Shown piece after piece: positions 46,632-59,221 of a DNA stretch of 64,000 nt. The notes beneath the pieces are model-generated. The model was not told the DNA's origin. It saw nothing but the letters and a program-made list of their open reading frames with translations, and searched no databases. Each line of letters opens with the position of its first letter. The first letter of the stretch is position 1. Both the position numbers and the translations under genes were made by a program. Source of the stretch: Uranotaenia lowii (lineage: Eukaryota; Arthropoda; Insecta; Diptera; Culicidae); contig NC_073692.1 in assembly GCF_029784155.1 (NCBI RefSeq), positions 366,091,160 to 366,155,159 of the forward strand, in the 5' to 3' direction.

Positions 46632-47595
46632 AACGTTAGTTTTCAGAATGACCGTTTTTTCCCATCTATCTTCCGGTATACATGTGCAAAACAGAGATGG
46701 ATCTGCTTTTTTTTTTAACTTTACCTGTCATATATGGTCGTCTTTTTCTGGCTTCATGCATCCTTGTATACCACAGTTTACTCACTGACACAATTCCTTT
46801 TTTTTGCATACACTGTTATCAACAATAAGTGAATCTGTTCTAAATTGTTTTTCCTAAATACATTATTTCCTACAAAAGTAACATTCTATGGAACCTTGGC
46901 AACAACATCAAATGAAAAAGTATCCCTTTCCACGACCTGAATACATTCCTTCAAACAGTTGCGAATACCTCCGCTGGCACTTCTTTTCGTAAATTTCATT
47001 TTAGACCTTAACAGTGCCATTTTTAGATCTTCTCAGGTATCACATCGCAAAGCTGAGAGTTTTTCCTATAAGATAAATTACATGGGATATACGTTTAGGT
47101 ATAGACCTGTGAGTTTGACAGACGAGTATTCATGTGCCTAAAGCCACAAAAGCGGAAAAAAACAGCTTTTTATAGATGCAAATGGTAGATTTTGCGGAAT
47201 CCGTCTAGTTTCAAGCCTGCTGAAGCTTTGAATCCAATTGAACATTAGTGTTTCGTTGTGCACGGCTTCAGTAGGTCACGGAAGATCCAGTGCTTAGTGA
47301 TTGGCAGTATTGGTCTTGAATTTACACTCAAAATCAACACAGGAGTCCCAAGTTTGATCTTTTTCATGGAAAAAGCCGGAAAGTTGTTTAGAGTTTCTTT
47401 TTGTTGTTGTAGAACTCTTCTGCTGACCCTCCTTGAAGCAATTGGTGGTAGTAAAGTCACTCAGTTGTGAAAATCATGGCATTGGTGAGGAACCCTGGGA
47501 AGAGATAATAATGCCGAAATCCAACCAAGAAACGCTCGACACGCATCATTATTTCGGCTCTCGGCTTGGCTCTCTTCCCAAATCACCACCCACCG
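46632..47595. other. Unassigned DNA
   Basis: Moderately complex sequence without a supportable gene; short frames around 47245-47470 overlap on both strands and look fortuitous. Confidence 0.3.
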
Positions 47596-48411
47596 TAGGG
47601 GAAAAGTTCATATAACGCCCCATGTGGCTAATACGCGCCATCCTTGTTTTGAAGAATCTGAAACATTTTAAGCCTGCACAATAGTACCAATTTGTTTTAA
47701 ATGCTGTGATTGGTCATGGCAAGCATGAATTTTTCCTTAAAATGCCCCTGTGTCGTGATAATTTCACAATTGAGGTTTTTCTTCATTTCGATCTAAATTT
47801 TAAAACACTTTCAATAAGGTGTCACCAAGCAGAGAAAACCGAATAAGACAATATTTTCTGACACATAGATAGAGGAGAATTTAAATTATGATTTTATGCT
47901 AAAAAATCCAACTGAACTCGCTAAGGTATGCTTTTCATGGGTATGTTCTATCACGGCCCATGCGCTCGTTAAAACGCGCCAATCGTAGTAGGCTGAAAAT
48001 AGCATTAATTTTTCAAAAAGGCCAATTTTCATTGAAAATGAACAAAAAGTCTAAAACCATATTTTGAGCGTTAATTCAGCCCAGAAAATCTATTTTTAAT
48101 TTTTTGTTGAATTTCTATTAGTCCATTTTTATTACCTTTTCAGTCATAGTGTCTGTAAGTATTGGTGTGTTTTCGGTCTTCGGCTGCTAGGCGCGTATTC
48201 GCAACACAGTTTTGTTCTGTGGCTTTGAATATGGTTTTTAAAAAACAAGTTTTTGAAGAAACGATAGCAATTTGAGTAATGAAAAATCATAGGCATTTGT
48301 AGAAAACACTTTTCTTCAACGATTACACCGATTTTCAAAACAATTTGTACGTGGAATACATAGAAAATCAGTGATTCGCTTAGGTGGCGCATAATAGGGC
48401 ATGTTCCCCTA
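47596..48411. mobile_element. TA-flanked short element, TAGGGGAA termini
   Basis: The left end TAGGGGAAAAGTTCATATAAC (47596) and the right end, in complement TAGGGGAACATGCCCTATTA (ending 48411), share their terminal TAGGGGAA and a looser GCGCCA/GCCCCA block further in. TA is at both edges. It is non-coding. Short imperfect TIRs make this a moderate call. Confidence 0.45.
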
Positions 48412-49159
48412 CCTACTCGGAGAGCAAACAAACACGTTTTGCTGGACGCGTTGCTTGTAGTTCTAGAAGTTCAGGAATGATTTTACGTTTATAATTTTCA
48501 TATTTTTGTGAAATTTCACAGCGTGAATTGTTGCACCTCACTAGAATGTAGATTAAATTAGCTTTCCAATGAATATACTTTTGATTGGTCCAAACAAAGT
48601 AAAAGCACTGAAAATCCGGGTACAACCTGACGGTGGACCACAAAAAGAGATGAAATTTCAAATTGTAAAAAAAATTGTGCAAAGTACTGAACTTTGAAAA
48701 ACTCCAGTAATTTCAATTTTTGTTGCATCAAAAATCTAAAGACAGCAAAATGTTAGAATTTTAGACTATAGACCACTTTTAAGAACTTTTTGTGACCATT
48801 TCATTAAAAAAAATTTAAAAAAATGTTTCTTGTCTTCATGATGTAGGCATTAACTTCAGCTTTCATATGCATAAGGCGAATATTTTTTTAGACGTGTAAC
48901 ATATGAACTACAGCAGTTTTCGTGAGGCATGTTTTTTCGGATTGTTTTTTCTTTCATGCTGAATAACGAGAAAACTTGCAACTTTAGCTGTATATAATGT
49001 TCTAAACATATTTCACTGACATTACAAGGTTTCTCTTGATGTAAGTTTTGTTTAAATCAGTTTAACACCCCAAAAGTTATAACGATTTGAGCTTGTGGTG
49101 TCAAATTGACACTCCTAGTGCTGATTAGGGTAATGAAATCTAATGCGGATGAGAGTTAA
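48412..49159. other. Unassigned AT-rich DNA
   Basis: Nothing recognisable. Confidence 0.3.
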
Positions 49160-49690
49160 AATGAAGTTCGACCGAGCTTCAAAACATAATTCGATTCTTT
49201 GAACATTAAGTTGAGTTCCATTTTTCCTCCTTGCGATGGTTCAAAACTGCGAACTCAAAAATAATCCCATTTGTGCCATTTTTTGACGAACTGCATTTTG
49301 AGTAGCTACGAATCTAGGCAAAAAAAGGTCAAATTGGATTCGGTTTCTGCTATTGAATTGATGTTTTGACAGTGGTTAAAACATAGTTCGATTTTATGAA
49401 CTAAAATTGAGTTCCAGCTCCTCCAAAACGAAGTTCGAAATGTGCATTACAACTTATCCCATTTTTCCTTCGGCGAGGGAGCAAAACTGAGATTGATGTA
49501 ATGAACTAAAAATAGAACTCTCTTTGTGCATGTTGAACTGAATGCATTTTGCAAGTTCGGCTGCCGAACTGCATTTTGAGTAGCTACGAATAAAGGCATG
49601 AACAAAAATTCAAATTAGAGTTCGGTTTTCTAACTAAGTTTTTAGTCTTTCGAGCAGAGCTCAATTTTGCGGATGCCCAGTCGAACTGAA
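49160..49690. repeat. Degenerate tandem repeat, period about 210-280 bp
   Basis: GAACTGCATTTTGAGTAGCT recurs at 49288 and 49566, followed in both by ACGAAT, AGGCA and a TTCGGTTT string. ATTCGATT/AGTTCGATT...GAGTTCCA occurs near 49190 and 49390. Units are decayed and unequal. Confidence 0.65.
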
Positions 49691-50235
49691 AGTTGATTTC
49701 TGCAACTGAAATGCTGTTTTGAACCAAAACAACTTAATTTTTAGTTTGAAAAAAAAAAAGCGTGTAGTTTTTTTTTTTAAATTGTACACAGGTTTGATTG
49801 CAAGTAGCATACATGAAGGATCTTTTTCTTAAAGCGCCTGCTAGTAAAACTTATCATTTTACAGATTTTGTAATGCGCAAGGTTTTGAATTCTTTTCAAA
49901 GATGAAGTTCTTAAAATATTGATGTTTTCTTTGAAATTAATTTTCCTACTTAAACTTACTAAACTACCTAAACCTACTAAATAAGTAAATTAGAAATCAA
50001 AGCGTAGGTGAAAAAAGAGAGCAGAGTTGATTATTAAATAATATTCCTCGTAATAATAATATTACTCGTTTTCAAACATTTGTTTGGCTAAGAACAAAAA
50101 CAGGATATCTAAAGTAATATATCTTTTATTCATCGATCAATGAATCTTAAAATCTTTCGGACATTACACGTATCAATTAATTGTAAAGTTTCGCCAGAGT
50201 TCTAAGAGTTTAGAAGAAAAGTAAAGAGTTAATAG
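49691..50235. other. Unassigned AT-rich DNA
   Basis: Nothing recognisable. Confidence 0.3.
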
Positions 50236-50634
50236 TAATTTTGCCAGATTACCCAATTTGGTCTGAAAATGCCGGGATATTTAAAACAAAGAACCGGTCC
50301 GACATGGTTTCTCAGATTTTGATGAAAAAAGCCTGGATTTTAATCAAATTCATTCACTTTATTCGCAAAGCCACCAAAAACCTCAGAAAGATTTGTTTCG
50401 AGTGAGTTTGATTAAAAAACTATGACCGGTTTTTTTTTTGAAGCGTAAAATACAATTCTTAAACTTCTGATGTGTTTTGATAAAAAAAAATATGTTTCAG
50501 AAGTTCTTGTTCTCGTTTCAAGGCCTGGATTTGGATGGAATTTTGAAGTCAAATGCTCGGATTATTCCATGTTTTTAGATAAAATAGCCCGATTGGCCGG
50601 GCCGGGTACGTAAACGAAATTTCTGGCAACTTTA
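50236..50634 (-). mobile_element. hAT-type short element, family A, with near-perfect 8-bp duplication
   Basis: The ends are TAATTTTGCCAGA and, in complement, TAAAGTTGCCAGA. The interior follows family A in reverse orientation (GGATATTTAAAA, TTCATTCACTTTATT, CCCGATTGGCCGGGC). The 8 flanking bases are GTTAATAG on the left (50228-50235) and GTTTATAG on the right (50635-50642), differing at one position. Confidence 0.75.
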
Positions 50635-50642
50635 GTTTATAG

Positions 50643-53596
50643 TTCAATTTTTTATTTTCAACAACACACTTCTCTGAACAATAGCTGTATTTAGATAGTA
50701 TTTTTTTAATTTGCCAGCAGACCTTATCGAGTTAAGTATAATTTTGAAAAAAATCACATTCATTATTTTGAATTAATACCTCATCACTAATCAATCATCA
50801 GATTCTATATAATGTTAGGTTTGCGTTAAAACAAGAGAATAGCGACCTTTTGCATCTTTTGAAGCATACCGTACACTTCTCAATATATTTTCATGTCTTT
50901 CTTAAAGCGTATATGCTTAATCAGGATTTTCAAACTGAGACGCTTAAGGATATTAGGAGCTTAGTTTTCAAGTGGTTTTATCATCTGCCAAGGTGATTTT
51001 CCATACTACATTACCTTTTCCCCAAAAATTTGGCGTAGAGATTTATGGAGGGATGGCGTACAGCCGGCCTCCGCCAATCATTTCTCCACATGTGCTGTTA
51101 TTTATGCAATGTTTATTATCTCGAACTAATCACAGAGTGCAACCACTATGCCCGGTGGATCGCAGTTGGTAGCAAACTCAAGCTCAATAGGTCGAAATAA
51201 GCTCTGAAATTTTTGACATCACGAAAAAAGATAAATTTTGTAGACCTTCATAGTTAATTTTCAAGGGCCCTGTGTTTAACCAAAATTCGACAAATATTGT
51301 TGAAACAGAAAGAAAAAATGGTACAAGAATTTTACTAGGGTAGGTGAGCCATATTCCGCTATATTTTGTCATGTTTTTTTTCGATTTTATCTAACCAGGC
51401 TCAAACATTAACTCAAGGGCATATAATTTTTTGGTATCTCAAATCAAAAAAAAATATATTTAAAGCGTTTCGGTGTACATAAAATAACACGACATGTTCC
51501 TAATTTAGCATATGGGTATGTTCCTAATTTTGTTCGATGGGAAAAATTGTAAAATGTCAAAGTTGTCCAAATAGCTTATTTGTTGTTTTGTCTCATTGAA
51601 AAACAGAATCCTTGCATTAAGTGTTCGTCAAGCGGCGTAAAAAAAATTTCAAATGAATTTGATTCGGTTCTGTAGCACGTTTCTTCTGTTCTAGTAAACA
51701 ACGAAAACTGTAGCATAAATGTCAAAACCCATTGTGCCATTTGTTGTGTTAATAGACTAAGCGATTCAACAAAGTTTTCCCAGTGAATGAAAATCATGCT
51801 GTGAGTGAAGATCAAATATCGGAGGCTCATATATTTCTCGAAACCAACTAACAGGATGTTCACATAGTTTCCTTGTGAAGGAAAAAAATCATTTTTCCTT
51901 CCAACCCATTTCATTTCTTTGCCTTTCGTGTTGGTCCTGGTCTGAAAATCAAACCAATTACTGAGGGTTGACCCCTACTTGCCACTTCTTGTACCATCCA
52001 TTGACTCCATCATTGTTAATATCGACAAGTTAAGCTGCCAACCTACTGCTGTGAGGCTTCTTACGGGGGGGACAACAAAAGACATCCGAGTAAAACGTTT
52101 TCCTTCCCATCCATTGCACACACAAAACTTCTCCCAAAGATAACAACCAATAACACAGAAGATGAATACCGGAGACACACATACACTTGGCACCTCTTCC
52201 ATCAATTTCCCCCCGTTTAAGGGAAAACCCCATTCACCGACAAAAACCCATCAAACTGCCCAACTCGGCCGAGTTGAACAAAGCGCCATAATACTAATGT
52301 CCTCACAGGACATAAAACGGAGAAAAGCTACCTTACCGGGTACTGTTTTCCATTCATCGATTCCGACCAGCCCTTCCTTATTCCGGGACAAAATGGAAGG
52401 AAGGGAGTCGAGGAGCCACCCCGCCGGGAAGTTTGCAGGTTGGTTTTATTATTGAATTACTGGTCCGTAAATCATAAATTTTGTATTATGCCGTTTGGTT
52501 ATCCTTTCATGACTACAGTCTCTGTATCTCTCGCACTTGCTGTTGCTTGCTATTGCCAAGTTTTTATGAGTGTTGTGTGTTTATACTTTGGAATGAATGT
52601 ATTTATGTGAACGCTTTCGGACATATTAGCTATTATTCCATTCGTTCCTGCCTGACGTTCCATCGAACGAAGGTATTGGAGACGATCCATGACTGGAGTG
52701 ACCACTATGGAGAATTGCGTTTGGGATTTCCTTTTCCCTTGGCAAACCAGCCAGCCTCCAAGACCAGTTCCACCACCACCACCAAACCACCCGAGTTGAT
52801 TCGAAAACTAAATTTGCGGAGAGCTATGGCTGCAGGCAATCCTAGGAACAAACCATCATTTGTTATGAATGCAGGACTGGAATTGGCAGAAAATTGTCAT
52901 TGTGCAGCATTCGTTCATTCATTCTTTCAGTCATTCCCTATGCGGACAGTTGGGATTTCCGAATGAGACACTCGGATGGATTGAGGCATTGAAATATGAT
53001 ATGAGATTTTTCCGAAAAGATTTTTTCAGTCGTTTTTACAATAGAAATTTTTTGACAATTCATTTGTCCGTGGCATTCCTGATTTATTTTTATTTAATTT
53101 TCTTGTTTCTGAGATGAAAACTACAAAAAATGTTTTTCTTGTAAGGATTGAATGGTTCATTGGAGTTATCCTGCATAATTTTGTCAGAGAACTCATTATG
53201 TCGGTGACGAAAAAACAATATATTTTGTGCAAAGCACATTTCAGCGCGTTTTGGCACATAGTTTGTTCCGATCAAATGAGTTTCAAATAGGCAAAATAAG
53301 GATTGATTTTGAAAATGCTTGCTGTAAGCAAAAATGAAAATTCATTTTACGTTCAATTTTAAGAGTAACCCTGGAAAGGAAAAATGATCAGGAACTCTAT
53401 CAAATGGTAAAGCTTGAAGAAAAAAGCAAATGGAAATAGGGAGTTCCTCAAGTATTTCATGAATGTTAAAATTGTTTTTTTTTTCGGCTAAACATATATT
53501 GAGCATGTTCATAATTTTCGCCCTTTAATGTAGCATCATTGTCCATTTTTCGATTATGAACGATTTCGATAAAATACTGTTACTGATGTTGTATGC
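50643..53596. other. Unassigned DNA with a GC-richer island at 52030-52960
   Basis: A TAGGGTAGGTGAGCCATATTC string near 51337 resembles a TA-type element end without a partner. The island 52030-52960 is more complex than its flanks and includes an open frame of 161 codons (52481-52966) that is Cys- and Phe-rich with a Ser/Thr/Pro patch. It resembles no family I know and is not called as a gene. Confidence 0.35.
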
Positions 53597-54190
53597 AGAC
53601 TCGTACGCAAGACTCGTCCGGGGGGAGGGGGAATGGTTTTCAAAGCTCAAATTTAGGTTGAAATAATATTAATTAAAAAAAACTGCATAAAAAATATGGA
53701 AACCGATACCTAAAAATGATTTTCCTTCAAATGTCCATCTCAAAAATTCGTGAAAATAATTAGTTTTACTGATACGATTCAATATTCATCAGAATTAAAG
53801 TTTCAAAACAATACTTTTTTCAGTAAGACATTGATAATTACTATTCTATAACTCAAAAACCACTGGACCAAATTTTGATATTTGAATATACTTGAGTTAC
53901 CAAAAATTCTGTGTTTAATTTTGTCTTATAGGGTTTCAATATTTCATGTATAACAATTGAGTTATGCCTCGAAGTGTAGCACGCTCGCGGTGGGCGAAAA
54001 AAAACGACATATCTCATATTTGGTCCACAATTTGTTAATATACATTTCTTTTCCTCACTTTCAATTGAAGGGTTGATTGAAAGAACCAGGGGAAATTTTT
54101 TGAACTTGAAAATAAAATCTTCCGAATTGGAATGTGAATTCTCGATTCAGGAGTAAAATTTATTTGTATACGTTTTGAACAAAACACAAG
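53597..54190 (+). repeat. G-run repeat family, copy 1
   Basis: It begins with ACTCGTCCGGGGGGAGGGGG and GCTCAAATTTAG, and ends with ACATTTCTTTTCCTCA, TTTCAATTGAAGGGTTGATT and a GGAATGTGAATTCTCGATT string. The same edges in the same order occur at 55205-55830, with a strongly diverged middle. Confidence 0.65.
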
Positions 54191-55058
54191 GTTGATGATT
54201 TTATTTGATCAAAAGAAGACCATTTTTAATTTTTTCATGAGTGCCAGTGATGAAAGTGAAAAAAAGAAATATTTTTTTTCTATTAAAATTTTTCCAGTTA
54301 TCAAAATCCAAGGCTTAAAAAGTACACTTTTGAAGCCCACAATAACATCTTTATATATTTACAACGCAACATGTTCAATTTGTTATTGAAAGCTTAAACT
54401 GACAAAATATTGGTTTGGAAATTTGATTACTCGAATGAGAAACTGATAAATGTGAACATAAGCGATATCAAGTTTTTTTTATTACAATGAAAGCAGAAAG
54501 GAAACAATAATTTGGTTAACATTTCGCATTGAAATTAAGCTTACCTCTAGTTTTGATGATATGACATTAAGAAGTGAAAGGAATCAGATTTCAGTGAAAT
54601 CGATCAATGCAAACTGATGAACCAACTAATCTACATGAAGATGTAGAACTAAACAAACTCAGAATTAGTTTATCCTCCATTCTATCAAAATTAAAATTCT
54701 AGCTAGATATATTGTAATTTCTGAATTATGATGATGTAAAAAAAAATTTAATTAATCGATGTTTAAAACTTGTGATGATTATCATTACAAGTTTGTCTGA
54801 CATAACCACATAACTAAAGAAAGTAAAAAAAAAAGATTTATCTAATTTATCCAATTTGTTGAAGATTGCAAAACGATTTGACTTTTGCTTTAAAATAATA
54901 TCAAAATTTCAATTTGGTTTGCAATTCTCGAATTCTACAGAATTGGGTCCTCCCCAATAATCAAAAAGAAATTTTCTATAATTCACTGATACCAAAATTA
55001 CTTGTGGTCTTTGGGAAAGTTAGTTATTGATTTAAAACTATTATTTTCAAAATGTTTG
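54191..55058. other. Unassigned AT-rich DNA
   Basis: Nothing recognisable. Confidence 0.3.
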
Positions 55059-55204
55059 TAGGGGAGAATAGGGATACTTGATCTCTTTTCCTATTTAAAT
55101 GATATCTTTTTGGGAAAATTTAGCAACTAGCCGTCTTTTGCATCTTCTGGCAGCGTGTAATTTCAAGTTTATATGCTCCAAAAGTTAGAACGATACTTGA
55201 ACTC

Positions 55205-55830
55205 GTTGATGAGCTAGAAGCAGGCCCGTGTGAAGGACCCGTTCATGGGGGGGGGGGTTTCGAAGTTCAAATTTAGCTAAAAATAATAATAATACCAAAA
55301 AAACAAAATTAACAAGAAAATGAATTCATAACTTTTTTTTACTCATAATTTTCACACAATCTCACAAAATTATAAATTTTACTGATAAAAAAGAATAAAA
55401 ATTTCCAAAACAAATTACAATGAATGTTTCTAATCAATGATATTTTCGGAAAGTCATTGATAAATTTTTCAAAACGATGTTCCTTAGGCTGAACTAGAAA
55501 TTTGCTTCAAAATAATATTCAAGCAGTTTAGTTTTCAAATTTGAAATAAATATTTCCATAACAAAGATTTAAAAAAACCTGAATCCTAAAATAAATGTCA
55601 GATCACGTAAAACAGTAACCATGATAAATTGTTAGGAAAATGACAATATTTGTTATTTACTATTCATCTTAATTGACATTTCTTTTCTTCATTTTCAACT
55701 GAAGGGTTGATTGAATGATTCCTCTGTAGTGTTTTGAATTGGAAAAAAAAATAATCGCGACTTGAAATGTGAATTTTTGATTAGGAAAAAAAAACAAGTT
55801 TATGTTTTTTGAATAAAAAAATTCAAAATT
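55205..55830 (+). repeat. G-run repeat family, copy 2
   Basis: It starts CCCGTGTGAAGGACCCGTTC followed by a run of at least ten G, then GTTCAAATTTAG. It ends with ACATTTCTTTTCTTCA, TTTCAACTGAAGGGTTGATT and a GAAATGTGAATTTTTGATT string, collinear with 53597-54190. Confidence 0.65.
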
Positions 55831-57014
55831 AAAAAAACATAGACAAACTAATCGAAAATATTTCTTTAAATTTCATAAGCTTGGCTTTTAAGTTCGATAA
55901 ATTTATTTCAAAATTTAAAAAAAAAACTGTACTATAAAATTTGGTTAAATAATTTGAAAAAAAAATGAAGTTGAAAATGATGAGATATTTTTTTCAATAA
56001 AGTTGACTTACCATTATAAAAACTTATTTATAGAATTTAATTGATAACTCAAGGGAACAGCATTTTAGTGCTTATGTTTTAAAGATTGATTTGGGAGATT
56101 TTAGCGTCCTGAATTCAAATCTTTTGTCAAATTTAAACTATCATATTTAGTTTTGATTATATGAACTTTTAAAATGTGTCAATTTAGACTGATATCAATG
56201 AAATGTTTAACTATCAAACCTACATTTAAGAAGAAATCTGATTCTGATCATTATATTTCATTCGTTTCTTATATTTCATTCAAAAACTAAATAATATTTG
56301 GTGATGAAGATGATGCATTTTCTAAAAAAGTAATATTCAACAGTTTTTGAAACTTGGGAAAGATATCTTTACAAGTAATTTTGACATTATTGGCAAAACC
56401 AAATTCCATTTGGTTTAAAACTTCTTCACAAACTCGTTAAATGAGAAAAAGTAAACAAATAGAAAACTTTTTTAACTTTTATCGCAGAACTCAAAGTGGC
56501 TTGAAATCTTGATGATTGATTCTTTTATTTCAAAATGTTATGTTTTTGTTTTCAGGATTTGCTTTCTTAAATAAATTTAACCTATTTTGAAAAGTTATTT
56601 CAATAACAAAAACAAAAGATTCAGGGCACTCAAATTAGTCAAAATTACGTTTTGAATTCAATACACATTGGAAAATGTAAATTTTTTGGCCTTGTGTAAT
56701 TTATCAAAACCTGTTCAAATGAGATGCCGAGAAAAACAAAAACAATATAAAATTGGTTTCTTGAACAAAATTTCATATCAGCATAACATTTTTAAAGACA
56801 TAAATGATTCTATTTCAATCAAATTTTGAGTAATAAGGTAAAGGGTATTAGATTTAAATTTTTTTTGGTAATTCTATGAGAGTAAAACGCTAAATACTCG
56901 GTTTCCAACTTGTCGATGTGTAAGATTAGTGTTCGATTAATTAATTTTGAAGTTAAAATGGTTAGTTTCAAACTGTGTTCTTGTTTAGTTACACTTCTAC
57001 ACTAAAGACGAGGT

Positions 57015-57200
57015 AGGGTTTTTGTTTTTTAAAAGACATACACAGTCCTAGCCGATTTATTCTTTACAGACTGAATAAATGACGTGGACAACTTGAGATT
57101 CACATTTAATACCCAGTACCGAGATGGGAATCAAACCCATTCCATCAGTGGACCCAGCGATTACCGTCTTACCACGCTAACCACCCGACCACCGAGACTT
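57015..57200 (-). mobile_element. tRNA(Ser/Leu)-derived SINE-like sequence
   Basis: On the minus strand from 57200, GGTGGTCGGGTGGTTAGCGT resembles the D-arm region of Ser/Leu tRNAs. About 65 bases on lies a T arm with perfect stems, ATGGG, TTTGATT, CCCAT (box B-like GGTTTGATTCC). The acceptor halves do not pair, so it is not a tRNA gene. An A-rich stretch near 57020-57035 may be the 3' tail. The exact end is uncertain. Confidence 0.55.
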
Positions 57201-57269
57201 ACGTTCTGTAATTCAAGTTTACAGTTTCAATATAGAAGGTTAATCAAAATTTACAATTAAAAATTAGTA

Positions 57270-57510
57270 TCAATTCAGGAACGTCATATAGTGCCGTAAA
57301 ATTAAATGTCTAGTCTTGAGATTGAAGAGTAAATTCCGCCGGAGGCGAGCCAAATTTTTGACTTGCTTGTTAACCCTTATTTCTAAACACCTTTCAATGT
57401 GTATTTTTTCAATACTGCGGTGAAAATTATACTTGGAAAAAATCTCCATGGGGGGGGGGGGGGGTTTAACCCCTAAAACCTCCCCCCCCCCCGTTCGCAC
57501 GGCCTTGGCT
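57270..57510. repeat. G-run repeat family, edge fragment
   Basis: It has CATATAGTGCCGTAAAATTAA, ATTCCGCCGG and a CCATGG followed by a long G run, then a long C run and GTTCGCACGGCC. It shares the first blocks with 58710-58760 and 60655-60770 (where two insertions split them). Its last part is repeated inverted at 63548-63640. Confidence 0.65.
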
Positions 57511-58252
57511 AGGAGCATTTTCGTGAGACTAAAAAACAGTTTTTTTTAAGTTACAGGACACTTGATCTTTAATTCAGGGTGTTCTGACCCTTGGCAAAAA
57601 TCTAATAAAATCCGAAGGTAAAAGGTCTGTTGACTATATTTTTCCATATAAGTGCTGCTTTCACTGTTTGTGGATATCATTAAAAAAGAATTCTTAAAGT
57701 TTGTCAACTACCCTAGATTAATTGCATACTTTAAGGTGCAATTTTCTAGTTTTTAGATTGATGTGGTATTTTTAGTCCTTTTTAACAGATAACTGGATAA
57801 ACATAAGCTATTGGACAGATATTATTAATTTCATGATAAACAATGATAACGATACATTTAAGTCAAAAACATATCTTTTCGAACTTTAGGCATCAATTTT
57901 AACCATAACATACATTTTGGAAAACTTATTCTCAAACAATATTGAGAGTTTACTATTCTTTTGAAAATATGGCAGTATAAATTTCATATTATACTCTAAC
58001 GATAGACATATTTAAATAAATATTTTTATTCTTATTTCATCACGTGGAAAACATTTTAAAGTGAAATAAAAGATATTCAAATCACATTTTGTTGAATTTT
58101 TTAAACAAAGTTCAATAACTCGAAAAATAAAGTTTATATAATTTGTTGAGCACATATTTCTAGAACAATTGATATTTGTAAGACATTCCTATTTCGAGAT
58201 ATAGCGAAGGAATGAAGCGTCCCCAGGGATCAAGTATCCTCAATCTCCCCTA

Positions 58253-58768
58253 ATGTATAAAAGTTTTGTCAAAATGTGCATAAATTTCTTAAATTATTTT
58301 TACCTATTTCTAAAAGTTATTTTAACTACGAAATCTGATTGAAAAAATTTAATTGCATGTTTCGATTCAGGGCACCAAAATTATTCAAAATTAGCTCTGA
58401 ATTCTTTACATTTCGAAGTTATGTGAATTTTGTTGCTTTGTATATCTTACCAAAATTTATTAAATGTGGAGTGGATCATTTAACAGAAGAAGTAACACGG
58501 GATGAAATTGATCCTGAAATGAGGTTCTGTCAGCATGAAATTTGCAATGACATAAACGTTTTATTTACAATCTTAGGGATTAGTAATAAATTATTGGATA
58601 TTAGTGTTTAGGTTGTTTTGCACATTCACTTAACTCTCCTGTAACATGGCTTCATATTTGAGTTTGCGAAATTGTAATTTGAAATTAACATTTGAAAATG
58701 AGTATCAATTTGTGAGCGTTATATAGTACCGTGAAATAAAATGTCTTAGGCGTAGAGTGATATTAGAC
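58253..58768 (+). repeat. G-run family copy, left part, interrupted at 58768
   Basis: GATTCAGGGCACCAAAATTA (near 58364) corresponds to GATTCAGGGCACTCAAATTA (near 56620). TATATAGTACCGTGAAATAA (near 58722) corresponds to the block at 57287. The copy is cut at the TATTAGAC target (58761-58768) and resumes at 60649. An open frame within it (58339-58611) is not a gene. Confidence 0.55.
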
Positions 58769-59213
58769 TAAGGTTGCCAGAATTTTTTCAGGACGTATCC
58801 GGGCCGGATAAACCGGGCAATTTTTATATAAAAACCTGGCACAATCCTGACCATAAATCCGGGCAATATCCGGGCAACTTTTGTCAAAACTCAGAAATTC
58901 CTCAACAAAAATCAAGAGAAAAAATGAAAAACAATTTTTTTCCATCAAAACTCATCGATATATTTTAAACCGTATTTAAGGCTTCCAAAAAACCTTTCAT
59001 GATTATTTTTACAAAAAATTGCTCAAAAAATTTCGTTTTGGAGGTGTTTGTTATATTTTTTTGTTTCATTTGCCAAATAAAGTGAATGAATCCGGGAAAA
59101 AACCGAGCATTTTTCAATGAAATCCGGGCAACCGGGCTGGGCCGGACTGTTCCAAAATTTTATTTTAAATATCCGGGCAAACCCGGATAAAACCGGGCAA
59201 TCTGGCAACCTTA
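58769..59213 (+). mobile_element. hAT-type short element, family A, complete
   Basis: 445 bp with ends TAAGGTTGCCAGAATT and, in complement, TAAGGTTGCCAGATT. The flanking 8-bp sequences are TATTAGAC (58761-58768) and TAATAGAC (59214-59221). Subterminal CCGGGCAA/CCGGATAAA motifs are repeated near both ends. It is non-coding. This is the best-preserved of four family A copies in the window. Confidence 0.85.
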
Positions 59214-59221
59214 TAATAGAC

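Larger units (their letters stand above)
55059..58252. mobile_element. 3.2 kb TIR element, TA-flanked, containing older repeats
   Basis: The left end reads TAGGGGAGA..GGATACTTGATC (55059-55085). The right end (58226-58252) is its complement with about four mismatches in 27. The outermost TA pair fits a TA target duplication. The interior holds a G-run family copy, a dispersed repeat shared with 1762, a tRNA-derived SINE and another G-run edge. No transposase is readable. Confidence 0.55.

Noticed and set aside
52481..52966. Open frame of 161 codons as a host gene
   Set aside because: Composition is odd, no domain or family is recognisable, and there are no supporting neighbours; frames of this size are expected by chance in a GC-richer island.
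57113..57200. Functional tRNA-Ser/Leu gene on the minus strand
   Set aside because: The T arm is good, but the acceptor strands do not pair; a SINE head explains it better.
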